A stretch of 64,000 bases of DNA from Apus apus (Eukaryota; Chordata; Aves; Apodiformes; Apodidae): contig NC_067283.1 of the NCBI RefSeq assembly GCF_020740795.1, positions 45,559,659-45,623,658 of the forward strand. The letters run 5' to 3'. The notes under the pieces are model-generated. The model did no database searches and had not been told where the DNA came from. It saw only the letters and a list, made by a program, of their open reading frames with translations. This document shows positions 23,101-37,751 of this stretch, piece by piece (position 1 is the first letter of the stretch; every line of letters starts with the position of its first letter). The position numbers were made by a program, and so were the translations under genes.

Positions 23101-26100
23101 TTTCCTGACAGCTGAACCCTGTAACGTATGCGTGGCTCAGCTCAACAAATTGCTCTATAATTTATCTCTGAATGTATGTGTATCAGGAAACAGAGGGTGT
23201 AGGAAATTTGGCACCATGAGGTATGAAGTCCCCTCTTCTCCATAGACCCCCTTCTTTGTCTGGGCAACTAATGCACATTTGGACACAAATCCAACTACGA
23301 GCAAAATTAGAAAACCTCACTAAAATGGAAACAGCAGGATGATGGATATAAATATCTGGAGGGCAATATGCTTTACCTTAATAGGTAATATAGTATATTT
23401 TATTTATTGGAGCGGAGATGTTCAGCGTTCCTACAGAGCAGAAATTTAGGATTGAAGTCACGAGCAACCTTGACTTCTCTAAGACAAGACTGTACTGGAT
23501 GGTGTCCAAGATGAACTCCACTTGACCTTAAAAGCAGTACTTAATTTTCAGCTGGAAACCAGAGTTTCCACACAGGCTGCTCAAGGCACGTTTTGCAGCT
23601 AGTCAGACAACACCATCCGTACAAATATTTATTTTTCTGACAGATTAAATGGTCTCATCATATTTACTGCAGTGACACAGATGACAGCAAGCCTGCAGGG
23701 AGGCACACGCTCTCTCTGAGTAACCGCAGGGCTGTGTGCCCTTCGTTCCTCTTGCAGCCGTGGTCCAGGGGACTGAGAAATGACCTCAGTCTGCACAAGG
23801 GGGGATTCCCCTTGGGTGTATCTCTTCCTTGCGTGCAGGGCAGGACAGCATGTACCACCCCAGGCATCGGTTAAGCAGCTACAATGCAAAGAGGCTTGAT
23901 GAATCAGAAAGCCAGCCCAGCTACGCCGTCACAAGCACAGCAAGGCAGGCAGTGCAGCGCGCTGCTGGGGGGTGAGGGGCAGTGCAAACGGCTTCCCTGT
24001 GCATCCCAAACCCCTGGAGCAAACAACTCCTGCATGACCACAGCAGCAGCACAGGCAGCCCTCACAAGAGGGTTCCTTCTGAGCCTTGCCACTTGTAGAG
24101 GTACATGCACACAAGGGAAACACCACTGCTGCAGAGGCCTCCTTCCAGCACTGCTCTCCTTTGAGGACCAGGTTTCCACACCACCACACCCCCTCCTCTC
24201 CATCCACCCGTGCTGGCCACTGCTGCCTCCAGCTCCATCTTGCTGTGGCCACTGCCCCAGTGGGAAAGAACTTGAGCTCTGGAGAGTAATTCCTGCACCT
24301 AGCAAGCTGAAACAGGATCCCACTTATACTCCTATGGCTTCCATTCCCCTTTTTTATCTTTTACGGAAATACAGTACTTTCTATGCTGATAAATATTGTT
24401 ACTCCCCACCTTTTGTTTTGTTTTTTTTAACTAGCATTTTTATAACTTTTTTTTTTTTTTTACTTTCTATTTGAAACATTTTGCTCCAGCAAATCTCCAA
24501 AGAGATTCCTCCATTACAACCAGGGTAGGGCAGAAAATGGGCTTTGCTTTGCTAAACTTAGGTTTTTTCCATCTCTCCTAGTCTCACCCGACACCCACAG
24601 TTTTTCATCTTGCATTGGAAACCTTTGGAATGGGTTGCCATTTAAAAGAAGCAGCAAAAAGCTTCTCTTTCTGTCCTCACTCACCCACCTCATTAGAAAT
24701 GGTATTAAGGTATTTTTTAACCAAACACAGACAAACAAACAGAAATAACCACTAATAACCTCTGCAGCCACATGTACCTCTTTAGCGCTGGCGTACAAAT
24801 AAAAACAGTAAAATCCATTCTAAAAGGAGGATTGTGTTTCTTTCTAAAGCACCAGTTGCACAGTAGTAATTTTAGAAATTAAAGACAGCTTGAACCTGCT
24901 GCTAGATTATTTTTAACAGGAGCTTTGTATGCAAGGGCAGTTTGGAGGCCGCCAGCCACAGAGGGCAAGAGGGCTCTGAAGCAAAGCCCCAACTGCAGCC
25001 AGGAATCCTCTCCACATGAGAAGAGTTCAAATTCATTTATAAGAGTGGGCAAAAGAGTGAACTGCTGACTTTTGAGCTTTTAGGAAACTGCCACCACACG
25101 TGAACGTGACTTTTTCTTTTTAGTTTTCCCATCTCCAGTCAGATGATGGTGAAGTGCTCTACTAAAAACATAGGTGAGGCAATGCAGCTGGTGTTGGGCA
25201 GCTGGGAAATGAGCAGAGTTCAAGGTTCAGCTGTTATTAAAAAGCACACACATCTTTCTATACTTATTCCCACTTTACAGCTCCAAATAAAACACATGCA
25301 GTCCTGATGAGTTTATAACTATAAATACGATACAGGAGAAAAACTCTAAGGCTCATCTGGGGAAACCAAACTGATATACAAACGCACCAGAAGAATTATT
25401 TTCTTTTTACTACTGCCACATATACAGCTACACTTCTAAAAATACACTACTAGCCCTAGGATTAAAGGTAAGAAAATAGAAACACCACTCTCTCACAAAC
25501 ACAGGCACAACTTGAAATCAAGCAGCCTGTTTCTCACCCCAGCTCCATCACAGACCTCCTCAAAAAGCTGCTCAGGAGGATCTATACACTGCAGTATACT
25601 AAATGCCCCAACAAGCTTCATGTGTGGGTCTGACAAGTGGCAGGCAGTTTGGTGGGGCCAGCTGGACTATATACCCTACTTCCTGGGCAGACTTCACAGG
25701 GCTCACCATCACTGCTCCCAGTCTGACACCTCTGGCACAATAACCAGCTCCCTCCCTGCAATAAGCAGAAAGTGAGTGGGCAGAGACATGCCCCTCATCT
25801 CGGGGCTCTATTTTTCTGGAGAAAGAATAAGCACGATGTGTAGCCTGGGTCATTAAAGCCCTTGGCTGCTTTCACCAAAGGTCCCTCAGGAGGGTAAAAC
25901 GATTACAGGGAGTAAAACTTACACACACAGTGAAAACACTAAGACCAGACAGACAGTGCAGCAGCTACGACTGAAAAGGTGTCTCCAGAGCTGGCAGATC
26001 CCGCTGACGATACGCACACCCTGCCCATACCCTCAGCACAGTGCTGGTGCACCCTAATGCCAGATGTGGTGGCACCCTAAATGCCAGACCAGGCATTTTG

Positions 26101-29100
26101 AAAAAATACTTCTATAAAGTAAAAAAACCCAACAACTTAGCTGCAGTGGGGAGGCTGAGGAATGAAAACAATCATCCCCTGTACCAGAAGGCAGACAGTG
26201 GCACAATCCAAAGCATCTTTTCTACATGCCTCGTAAGCATCTGTTAAAAAGCTAACAGCAACCACCACCAACTCAAAGAGCTGTGGCAGACTCCAGGCAG
26301 CAGATAATTCAATAACCACCTCCTTTTTTCCCCCTCCTTTAAACCCAAAGAATCTGCTACAGGCAGCAGGCCAGGCAGAGGGTACTCACTGCAGGCTCCG
26401 CAGGTGAAGCAGCTGTCGTGGTAGAGGTTGCCCATGGCCTGGCAAGCCTGGTTTGCTCCATACACCCCCTTGCTGCATTTCACACAGGTGCCTGAAAGAG
26501 AGAGAGGGAGACAGAGGTCATAAGCGGGACCTGGTGGGGTGGCTGGGGTCGCTGGCTGGGTGACCACACCTGTAATTAACTCAGCACGGTGGCTCAGCAG
26601 CTTAGGACCAGTCGGTTCATTGTAGCCACAATATGTAGGCGACATCAGCATCACCCATTCTGAGACACACTCTTAACAGTGGCCACAACAATTATCAGAC
26701 CTTCACAGAGAAAGCCAAAAAGGTGAAAGAGCAAAAAAGTAAACTAGACAACAGCAGCCCTGTTTGTCTACAGTGACACCTCCTTCCTCCACCCATTAAT
26801 TTGCACAAATTTTATATACATTTAAAAACACTTACTGGCCCTCCCAGAAGCCTGGGTGGTAGTAGGTGGTGCTCATGGCTGTTCACAGACCAGTAATTTC
26901 TGCTACTTCTTGCATCAAATAAGCTTGTTGGTTGCCAACAATGTGAGGAAAACACACATCTTCACTTAGCCCCTTTGTAACTGATTTCAGACCTTGCTCA
27001 CACCTGCTGAAAGCCCTAAGGACTTCCCACCCAAACAGAGCTGGACTGATTACCTGACACCTATCTATCTTCCCTCTGTCAGCCACATCTGAAGAGAGAC
27101 ACAACGCAGGCGCTACACACAGACCATGTATCTTGCCAGACATTGTTCTTGCTTCTTGCAGGACAAGGCAAGAAAAAAAGTGAGTTTTAAGGAGAGGATA
27201 CCTTGATGGTGGTGGCATCACCAGCTGAGGAGGGCTGACTTTCAGGTCGCCCATGGTGTGAAAGAGAATTAGGGCCAGTACACATGGTCCACTTCTGGCT
27301 GTAAGCTGTCCCAACTGCAAGTCCAAGCTGCTCCTCTCACCCAGGCTTTCCTGCCACCACCATCACCAAAAGACCAGGGCCAGCTCTGGAGCTCCAGAGG
27401 AGGGAGAAGACGACTGTGCTCAGTTCAGCTTTGTCTCTTGCCAGCACAGCCAAGCACATTTCCAGCAGCGCCTGCCCTGGTGTGGGGCTCCAACCTGAAA
27501 TCCAAACCAGGCAGACAGTGTAGTGGGAGGTTTTCCACCTCATGAGGAAGCTGTTGAGAACCCTCCAAGCAGGGGTCTGATCAGGGCTGGGAATGGCAGC
27601 AACAGGGCAGATGTAAGGTGGTGGCGGTGGGGAGTGACCACAGAGAGGACTTTGGCACTGCAGGTTTGCAAATCGTGTTGTGTGTTCACCTAGGCCTCTC
27701 AAATCTCACTCCACTTCCACACAAAACTATTTTGATAACAGAGCAAGAAGTGACAACAGAGTTTCACACCCTCGATGGCACCCAACAGCAGGACCCGCTT
27801 CCTCCACCTCGTAGGGAGAAATGCAGTGAAGCTGCCTGAAACCACTGTTAGTGGCTGGGGTGAGAAAGTCCTTGTCCAAGGAAAATTATAAGGAAAAGGA
27901 AAAATCTAGTTCACTTATTTCAGGCATTTTAAAGCAGCATCACCCTTTAACTACCTCTAAACAAGCAACTTTAATCCATGCTTGGGATCTACCCAAAAAG
28001 GGCAGTGTGAAGCACAAGCAGAAGATGTGTTTCTACTCCTTGGTGACTGTGCAGATGTGACTTTGCCTCCAGGTCTCCTTCCACCACTGGTCCACATCCC
28101 TGGGGCAGCAGGGACTGTCAAGTCATGCCTCACTCCCACTGGACCAAAGAAAGAGGGACAGCATCATGTTGGTGGAGATCCTTAGTCATGCTGTGGTTAG
28201 AAAACCTTCACTTATTTCAGGGCCCCACAAGCTTCAGAGTAATTGGAAAGGTCTGGTGAAAGTTAGGAAGAAATCCAACGTAGTTATGACAGCGCTGAAA
28301 AGTAACTCCCAACTCTGGCAGCACCACGCTGGCAGTCCCAGGGTGGCTAAGAATTTCTTCCTGCAGCTGAGAGCTGCAGCCATCAGCTTTCACACTACAG
28401 GGATAAAAACACTCTGGAGCCCTTTGCAGTAGCGCACAGAGGGCTGCTGAAAAGCAAACACTTCATCTTCCGTAAGCAGCCCTGGCTCTCTGTGCTGCGT
28501 CTGCCTGCCTGCCTTCAACCAGCACGCTGAAAGCTGTCTCCGAGCCCCACTGCACTCAGAGCCAGAGTCCAAACTGACACAAACCCGGAGAGAAGACTGC
28601 AGAGAATAATTAGTTACTCTGTTTTGTCCAAATCCGACCTGAGCTGAAATGCTGGCTTGGCTGGGGGGCCCACCCCAGCACACAGTTTGGCACCAAGTTA
28701 GCAAAACTTGCTGTTTCTTTTCAAACTAGGCACATTTATCCTGGTTATTTATTGAAAGAAACCTTTCAAGAAAGCAAAAGATAAATCAGGCAGGCATTTA
28801 AAAAAAAAAAAAAAAGAGACAAAGATGAGAAAATGTGGCTTTTCAAACTGTTGTGTTCTCTCAGGAACAGTTCTCCCAGGTCAGTGGCAGCCTGAGATGC
28901 TGTGCAAACACCTGACACAAGAGCTAACAGCTACCTCACAAAATTCTCTCCTGACAACAATGATGATGAGTGGAAAGTTTTGAGAGTAAAAAACCTGCTG
29001 ATTTTGCTGCTCAAAGCCTTCTTTCCACGACATTCACCAGGCTCTCCACAGAACTGATGTATTTATTGCATTGTAATTGCTGCATTTTTCCCTTCTCTGT

Positions 29101-32100
29101 GCCAATGAGTGGCTGCTCCAGAAAATACCACCAGCGTCCTCTGATTTCCTCCTTTCCAGATAGGAGCCAGATGATGCTGAATACAGATGAGCAGCATGAA
29201 GAAGCAGGAGGTAGAAGGCACAACAGCTGCTTGCAGGTGCAGTGCGCAGTAAAGATGGTGGCAGGCATCTAAAACCACTACAAAATGCCCAAACACAAAT
29301 CCCACAGCTGTCTCTTGTACATTCCATTTAAGCTTCAGAGGGTAGGAATGGCCTGTGTTTTCCAACGGGACAGGCAGTATGGCCAGATCCTGCAGGAGAT
29401 GCCTGGGCTCCCACATCCTTCCTCAAACATTCCTCCACCTCCCACTCTTCAACTTTCCTGCACCATCCTCTCCCCGTTCTTTCAGTATATGCTCCATTTC
29501 ATCCCCTGCTTAACTTTTTATCCACTTCTTTAAATATTTAGGCCCTTAAAACATGGAAAATAAAGTTATGGAATTAAAGAGCTTTTAAAATAAATTGACA
29601 ATGTTGTCTGTAAAAACCATAATGTGCTAAATTACCCAACTATGTAATTGCCAGCCATGTTATAAATATTTAGAGATGTTCTGTGGCAAGGCTGACAAAT
29701 GAAAAATGGTGTGCTGGCAATTCTGTGTATAGTTTATATTTTTACTAGTATCTGCTAAGTCTTACTTAAAAGCAAATTAAATCTCAGTAGAAATCAGAAT
29801 TATTCTAGAAATAAGTCTTCGCTTCTTCCCAAGAGAATATTCTGAAGTATTTTAAGCAACACACTTGAGCCTTCATCTCTGACTCTCAGCACACCTGGCC
29901 TGAAAGGGGGAAAAAAAGGTGTTTTCTTATTGATTTTCCCTTTCCACTTTTTTTTTTTTTTTAGCCACTTGCTTCCTGCTGCCACAAGGATCCTATACTT
30001 TGGGCTTAGGTACTGCAAGGAAAAAGCAGTGCCTATTGTTGAGGGTGGCCGATCACTGAGCTCAGCAACCTGTGTGCAAAGCCAACCTGATGGAAGACAG
30101 CACCATTCCAAGGCCATCCCGCCACGGAACGGGCTCTGTGCCCTGCTCCACGCAGGCTCCCACCACCGCTTCCCGAAACAGTGCTGAGTGTGCTTTCTGC
30201 TAGCCAAGGCATGGAGTTAAAATGTCAGCAGCATCAGTCCAGCCCCACATGCCGCTGACACTAGTCAGCAGGCTCTGGGTAATTTTCTTGGCAGAGAGCA
30301 GCTTTCAGCAAAAATTTCTGTCCTCAGCTGGAAGCAGAGGGATCCTGAGCAGTCACGGCTCAGCAGGATGCCTGATTCCTGCACTCCTTCACTTTGCTGC
30401 ATGCAATGAGTGCTTCTGCAAGCACCAATCTGAGCTGATATCCCCTCCGAAAGGGCAGCTTTTAACCTCAGATTATGTTATCAAGGCGTTATTAAAGAAA
30501 AAGGAAAGGTTTCTCTTCTGCCCCCAGGATGACAAGTCTGAAGCACTGCACATGCATGTTGCTGGTAAATTCACACTTGAGCGTGCCGACAGAATGGTAG
30601 CCAGATCTGGAAAGGGAAAGTGCTGATTTCGGCTGAAATTGCTAATCTCGACTCAATTTCTGCTGGCAGGGCAGCGTGGCCTCTGACAACAAAGAAATCT
30701 CTGTTCCCTTTTGCATCATGTGGCAAAGCAACCGCCTGCGCTGCAGCTGAGAGCCTGAACAAAGAGACTTTTGGGGCAGAGCAGGGACCGAAAACATGCC
30801 CTGCCAGCCATGTCCTGGCACTCGCTGTGTTCCATCCCAGCACTGCAAACCAGGAGGGCGACCACTGGGAACAGCCTCAGCTCACAAGATCAAACAGGCT
30901 TGATGCAGACCTCAAGGGCTGTCAGAAATGAAAGCGAACCCAGCGCCCAATCTGAAACGTCAGTCCCACTCTCAAAGTTCAACAAGTGCTTTTCCATTTA
31001 GCGCCAGACTCAAAGCCTTTAGAGATGTTTTCTCCTCTAAGCGTTGCTATTTCACACTCCTCAGAACAAGCTCAGTTACTTACTATATCTGACTCGCTAA
31101 AAATTCAATGCAAACCACGCTGAACAGCAGCATTTTCTGGGACTGGTCAGTATGATTTATTTCCATATGCCAGACATCATATACCTGCAAACCAAGAACA
31201 CAGTTGTGGGTTTTTCCAGCAGCATCCTCCTTTTCAGCAGCATCCCCATTCTCAGCAGCATCCAGGACAGCCAAGCTCTTCTGCATGTGCTCCTGGTGGG
31301 GTTTGCTAAGGCTGTTGCTTAATTTTAGAGGGCCAGATGCTTTGCTGTGCTATTTCAGTGGTGAGATTTCCTTGCCATGTCAGTCTACTCCTGGGTATGA
31401 GGAATGCAGTGGCAAGACGAGTGGACTGTTCTGTGGGTCTGCCTATGTAGCTAATCCAGAAACAGCACTTGGAGAAGTAAGTCTGTCCTTCCCCTTCCAC
31501 TTCATGTAAGCCACATTTCCATGATCAGCTTTTGCATGTAAATACCTCTGGTATCATCTTTCCCATATGTCCAGACATGCATGCAGCTAATCCAGAAGCA
31601 GACCCCGCTGTCTTTTGGCAGAGTACAACTTCTGCATTTCTGATCCACCTATTTATTCCAGGAGAAGCAAGTCCTCCACTTACACACACATTTTTCAAAC
31701 AACATATGCTGAAAAAAAAAAAACAAAAAAATAAAAGCCTTCACCCTGTCATACCTGACATTGGGTTTTATTTCAGACCTTCTCCAGAACCTGATGTCAC
31801 CTCCCTGGGGCTCACCTTAACCAAGTCATTTCTATACCAGACTCTAAATTAGACACGTTGTGTGCCTCACTGTGCTGTTATCCACTACTGTGCCATCACA
31901 CTTGCTGGTGAGCTGGTTTCAAGGAGATTTGGAGGCCCATGTGAGATCAGGTGCCTCGAAAACCTGGCAATTTGGTCCTGTTCACCACTGGAAGAGGGGG
32001 GTTTTCACTCCATGGCAGCAAAGATGTACAAGTACTCCCTACCCAAAGAACCAGAGTTGAGAAATGCAGTTTTTCAATACTGTTTCTGCATGCCCCATGT

Positions 32101-35100
32101 TCTTGACCCCCAACTTTACTGTAGACAGTTGTGTACACACCGTCAGCAAAGTGCAAAAATGCCATCAAACTCACATCAGTGACACTTTAAATACCTTATA
32201 GCCATGTCAGAAACTGCATTAACTCCGGTGCCAAATGAATGAGGCTCCTTATTCCTTTCAGTCTCCACTGCTGCAGTAATCCTGGCTGAAAGACCCATTG
32301 GTAGATTTTTTGGTATATTTTTCCTTAGCTTAGGAACCCAGCTTAGCTCTCAAGAGGAAGGGAGGAGAAGCATATACTGCTGTAATCTTGAAGAGCCATA
32401 TCCCAGGCAAATACTTATTTGCTTCGTTCCTTGCAGTGAGATAAGCTTTGCAATCTGCACACACCCACCAGTCCACGTGTCACCATCCTTCCAGCTTTCC
32501 TTATTCCATCAGGACCTTCCTCACCCTGCCTCCCCCTCCTCACTGCTGCAGGCAGGCATCTCCTCGCAGCCGCGGTGTTCTCCCAGGAGCACGCAGCAGG
32601 GAAACTTCTGCTCATTCCCAGTGGAAATAATGCAGGTACGTACAAAACAAAGCTCAGAAGAACTTTCGTTTTAACCAGAAATTCTCCACTCAGCATTGCC
32701 ACTGAAACATCCTGGTACACCACCAGCAGCAGGGTTCGGAAAAGTCCTCAGGTATCTACAGCCTTCAAGATAAATGAATTGTGGTTCTGGCAGCAGTAAA
32801 GTGCTAACTTCACTATGCACAAGACTTTGAAAGAGCACTGCTGGCCTTCGAGCTGATCACACCCATTCAGAGGTGCTGGGGTTCCACGTCTTCACAGGGT
32901 ATCAGTGACTAGGCTACTGCTCTGCTTCTGCCAAGGGGAACAGAAATAGGCACACTTTGCTATGAGATCTCCTCTGCCCAAATGCTGGGAAGCACTCCAG
33001 CATTCACCTGCAAAACAAGAGGCCTGGGGCCCTCCTAAGATACCTGCAGCTTACCAGCTGTGCTCTAAATAATAAGAGAGGAAGCCAGATCTCAACCACT
33101 AACAAATGATTATAAAAAGAAAACCATTTCTAAAAAGTGTTTTTAAAAAAAGCTTTTGGCAAGGGTGTAGACAGTCTTCATCAGATGGGGATTTCCATCT
33201 AGCAATATGGAATAAGCACTGGTAGAACTGTGATGCTACATGTTACACCTCTAAAAGCAGCCATCGCCATCTGTGCCTGCAGACCAAGGAACTGCATGGT
33301 ACCATGGGTTTTGTTAAAAGGAATGGCAAAACCTCCCTGCAGAGCCCAGTGTCTCTCAGCCAGGCCTGTCCCCTGCCAGGTCACTTCCAGCCAGCACAGG
33401 CAGATGCTCAGTTTGGTTGTTCACATGCCCAGCTTTCACTTGAAAATTCACCTGGCACCAGTCCTCAGGATGGTGCCGCCTCACCTAACCTGCAACATCT
33501 GCACTGCACTGAGTGGTGCAAGCAGAGGAGTCGCAGCTCCCTCTGTCACTCCTGTTTAATTAATCTTCCTGTTTGCCAAGTGCAGATGAAGGCTGGTGCA
33601 TCCAAAGGAACACCAGGAGTTCAGGCAGCCCTGGAAAATCAGTGGGATTCAGGCACCTTGTTCCTGGATGTTCCCTGGAAACGGTACACCAAAAACCTGA
33701 ATACAACCCACGGTGGCTTCCAGCAGCCTCTCCTGGGACCTGGGGCTCCTTCTCTGCTGCAGTGGGAACCAGCCTCTCCAGAAAGCAATTTCAGGATTTC
33801 CCTCCCCAAGCTTAAAACCTGGGTGATACCTGAGACTCCCTAAGTCCTCTTCAGCAGCCCACAATAAATCAAGTCAGCACTTAAAAGCACTCCTGAAGAA
33901 CCCGAATTCCTCCAGAGACACGTGCAGCCCATGCTGCTCACACATAGGCCACTATTTAAAAAAGAAAAAGTCTTGGCTTTGTTTACTTCATTCCTTTGAC
34001 TCGCTACACATACTCTGAGGAGACAAATGGATTTTGTACAGCAAGCTAGTGTTGACAGATAACCAGATTGTCTGTTACTCCTCAGCAGAGCATCCTGCCT
34101 ACATTATGCCTACTTCCTAGCTTATCCTTTTCCAGGCTTTAATTTACAAACACGTTTTCACAAGTGAAAGAAAAAGCAGCTCCTTTACTGTGATCAGATT
34201 TAATTGTTAAGGAGAATTACCTGGTCCAGACTGAGACAGACTGAAGGAGTGTATGTGACCAAACAGACAGTGCCAACTTGAAAAACACCCCCGTGTTATA
34301 AAAGCAGCACCCAGAATTAGGAGAGCTGAGAGCATTTTAGATAAAGCACTTTGGTCATCAGCACTTGAGACCTGTTTTAATTTCCTGACTCCCACGTACT
34401 GTAAAGCTGTTGCATTAAACTTCCCTTCACTGGGAGAAAGTCTGCAACAAAACACACTGTTGATCCTTCTTATCAGTATTGCAAAATAAGTATTTTCCAT
34501 CCTGAAGTTTGCTAGCTTGAGGCTATGGCATAGCAAAGACAGAATCAGAAGACCAGCTGTATTCTCTGCTTCTCCAAAGGAAGTAAGGTAACTGTAAAAA
34601 AACTGAAAATAAAAGTGAGAAAGAAAGGGGGAGGAGGCCCATAATTAAGATACCTTGTTATTTGTTCCTTCCGGCTCTGTGGCTCTTCACAGGCCAGACC
34701 TGCTGAGCCTCCTGCACAGAGCTGAGGCTCCACAAAACATTACTTTTTCCTCTGCCACGACTGCAGTGCTTCGTTTTTCCGTCTACCTCTCCTCCTTCCC
34801 ACACTTCTCAGACACTACACACCAAGAGGACATCAAAAGACCTCACCAGGAACCAGGCAGCCTCCACCTCTCCTCCCTCCCCTGAGCTCACCAGTAACTC
34901 AGCCCCCTGACCAACAGGACCCTCCATGCTGCCAGAATAACTCCTGCTACCACAAAGTTCCCACTGGATGTAAGCATGGCACTACTGCTTATTCTGTGAC
35001 AAAAAGGTAAAAATAACCTAACCACTGAGTACGTGCCCTTGCTTTCTCACCCCATCCCCATGCACATTTTGGATGAGGTGTCATCCAGCTGGTTTACCTG

Positions 35101-37708
35101 CACCATGAGGAGAAGATGCACACAGCGGGGTCTGTCAAAGAGAACTCCAACACCTCCACAGTGGAACTAAATGCTGCCTTCAGCAAAATATTCCTATTTG
35201 TGAGCACTGCCCCCCATGAGACTTGCTGTCCCAACCCCATTTTGCTATCTGCTCCTTGTCACAGCATTCAGACCTCCCCAGATGAGGCTCTCTGCCTGCA
35301 CAGCACAGAAAGCATCCAAACACATTTCCAGGCCAAAATGCTCCAAGTACAGCAATTCCACATATCATTCTTCTGCAACAGAATAAAAACACATCTGCCC
35401 AGCCACAGGGCTGAATCCAGTCTCAGATTCTGAGATAAACAATCCCAGCACAGCCCTCTGTGGGTGAGTACCACCACCTGATGCCAAGAAATACATTTTG
35501 TTATGCAATTTGCAACTGAGCACTCGGTGGTCCCTCCAGCTACATCCTTGAAACTGGCATGAAGTACGGGGTTGCTCCTGTGTGTGCAAGACCTTTGCTG
35601 AGCTACCCACTGATCCCACCAGACACGACTCTGTGCAGCAGCATCTCTGCAGCCTGAGATGCAAACCTTTCCTCTGCACCAGGCTGGAGAGTTTAATCTG
35701 TCCCTGCTTCTGCTTCTACTTCTGTCACCGTGGGTCATGAGGAAAATCCACACACTAAACCTGCCCCCGTTGTCAGTTAAATTAACCGCGGAGTTCTCAG
35801 CCTTCCCAGCAATTCCGTGTTTCCACCTCTCAAAAGCTGAATTATCTCATCTGCTATTAAGTGGCAAAGTAGCGTGGCAGGGAAAGGAAACACCCGATTT
35901 GCCCCTGACCTTCTACCATCCCGAGCTAGTAAATCATTTTAATCCAGCAGGACATTTAATATTCCCGTTGGGAGACCCTCACATGTGAGCGGGTCCCTTT
36001 CCACCGCGATAACCTCTGGTGCCAGCCTGAACTACTTGCCGACCCCAGACTTAGAGAGGAATGTGCCTACTGCCTGTTTTTCTGCCGTCCTCGGGACATA
36101 CCGATCCTTTCCAAGCACCTGGGGAGGGGGGGAGTGGGGGGAAATCCTGGCAAGTTTGGGAAACTGCCCACCCTTCCCGTCCCCGAGCAACTCCTCCTCA
36201 AGAGACCCCGCAAGCACAGCCGGCGGCGCGCAGAGCCCCGAGGGGGCGAGCACCGAGGGGTGCCTGCGGCTGCCTCCCCCCGGGCTCAGCGCCGGCTCCC
36301 CTGGCCCGCAGCGCGCACAGGCACGGCTCCTCCACGGGCTGCAGCCTTCCCGCTCACACCCGGGCGGGCAACAGCCCTGCTAAGGCGCGGGGAGCCGGGA
36401 GTCCCGTCAAAGACAAGCGGAGCGCCTTCCCGCCAAGCAACACAGCGCGCTTGAGAAGACGCTGCCCCAGCTTCTTCCCAGAGCTGTCCTCCCCGCAGCT
36501 GCTACACCAGCTCTGCTTTAAGAGGCAGGATTAAAGAAAAAGAAAAAGCATCACAGGAGGAAGAGCTCCCAGTCCCTGTAAGCAATAAAAGTTAAGTAAC
36601 AAACTACCCTCCCCCCCCACCCCGAGCAACTGAAAAAGCAGAACCAAGCAGGCATGCAGGGCCACGCAGCCCTGCAGGTGTGAGCGCTGCAGCGACACTT
36701 TGCCATGAGCCCTTTTCCCGCCAACCTGCCGCCTTACCGAAGTAATCAGCCTTCGGCCGAGCATCCATCTCCTGCTCCAGGCGCTGGGTCAGCGCCTCCA
36801 GCTTCAGCTCGGCAGCCGACGGCCCTTGCTCCGGCTGGGGAAGGAGGGTCTGGCAGGGCAGCTTCACCTTCGCCGTGCCGGAGCTCTCTGGGTGCCTGGC
36901 ATCCGACCTGGGGCCACTCGTGCCCTCCGGGAAAGGCGGCTGTGGAGCGTCCGGAGCCGCCGGCCTGTGCGAGGCCAGGTGCGAGGAGCCCGGCTCGGGG
37001 CTGGAGCTGCTGCCGTTGGGCCGGTGGTTCTGCCCGTGGGCCACAAAGTGGCCAGCCGGGCCGGGGTAGGCGGTGGCATGCTGGTAGTCCACACTGGGGG
37101 GGGTGGGCGCAGAGCTGGGTGGGAAGGACAGCGGGACGCCCTGGTACCACAGCTGGCTGCCATCCCCTCCAGCCCTGGGACCGCAGGGCTCAGCAGGGCC
37201 GGAAAACCCCCGGGCAGGCTGCACGGCGGGCGACGAGAAGGAGGAGGAGGAGGAGGAGGAGGATCTCTGCTGCGCTGGGGGCCCCGGCGCCCCCTCCTCT
37301 GCCCCTGCCGAGGGGGCTGCGCTGCTCCAGGCGTGCGAGGAGGAGGAGGAGGCGGGCCTCTGGCTCCCGCTGCCCCGCTTGCCCTCGCTGCCGTTCTCCT
37401 GCCGGCAGGGCTGCGGGACGCCGGGACCGCCAGCATGCTGCTCCCCACGCCCCGCGCCGGGCTGCGAGCCCCCGCCTCTGGGGATCCTGCTGCTGGGCTC
37501 CGCTTCCCAGCTCCGGCGCCCAGCCTGGCTCCCGGGAGCCTCGGCACGTGCCCCGCCGTCTCCGAAGCCGCGCTCCGCGCCGTCGTACAGCCTGGCCCGC
37601 GGCCCCTCCGCGCCGGAGGCCGGGGGTGGCTTGGCACCCCGTGCCGGGGCCGGGCTGGGCCGGGGGGCGGCGAAGGTGGCCCCTCCGTTCAGGGCAGGTG
37701 CCAGCATG

Positions 37709-37751
<43 letters not shown>

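Larger units (their letters stand above)
15413..26389 (-). other. LIMD1: LIMD1 intron 2
   Basis: This is a 10,977-bp intron. Only mononucleotide runs are evident: A17 at 22169-22185 and T15 at 24447-24461. A possible MIR-like segment lies at about 18270-18340. Open frames up to 196 codons (for example 23884-24474) show no family features and are not called as genes. Confidence 0.8.
26492..36737 (-). other. LIMD1: LIMD1 intron 1
   Basis: This is a 10,246-bp intron. Its 5' end (about 36150-36737) is a continuation of the CpG island. Elsewhere it holds an A16 run at 28800-28815, a T run near 29950, an A-rich stretch near 31710, and a small three-copy 18-bp repeat at 31216-31269. No other gene was found; the 179-codon open frames near 2.4 kb and 33.3 kb type are chance frames. 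Confidence 0.8.

Noticed and set aside
33304-33843. 179-codon plus-strand frame in LIMD1 intron 1
   Set aside because: It has no domain, no conserved motif and no splice context, and lies antisense in an intron. A chance frame is the simplest reading.
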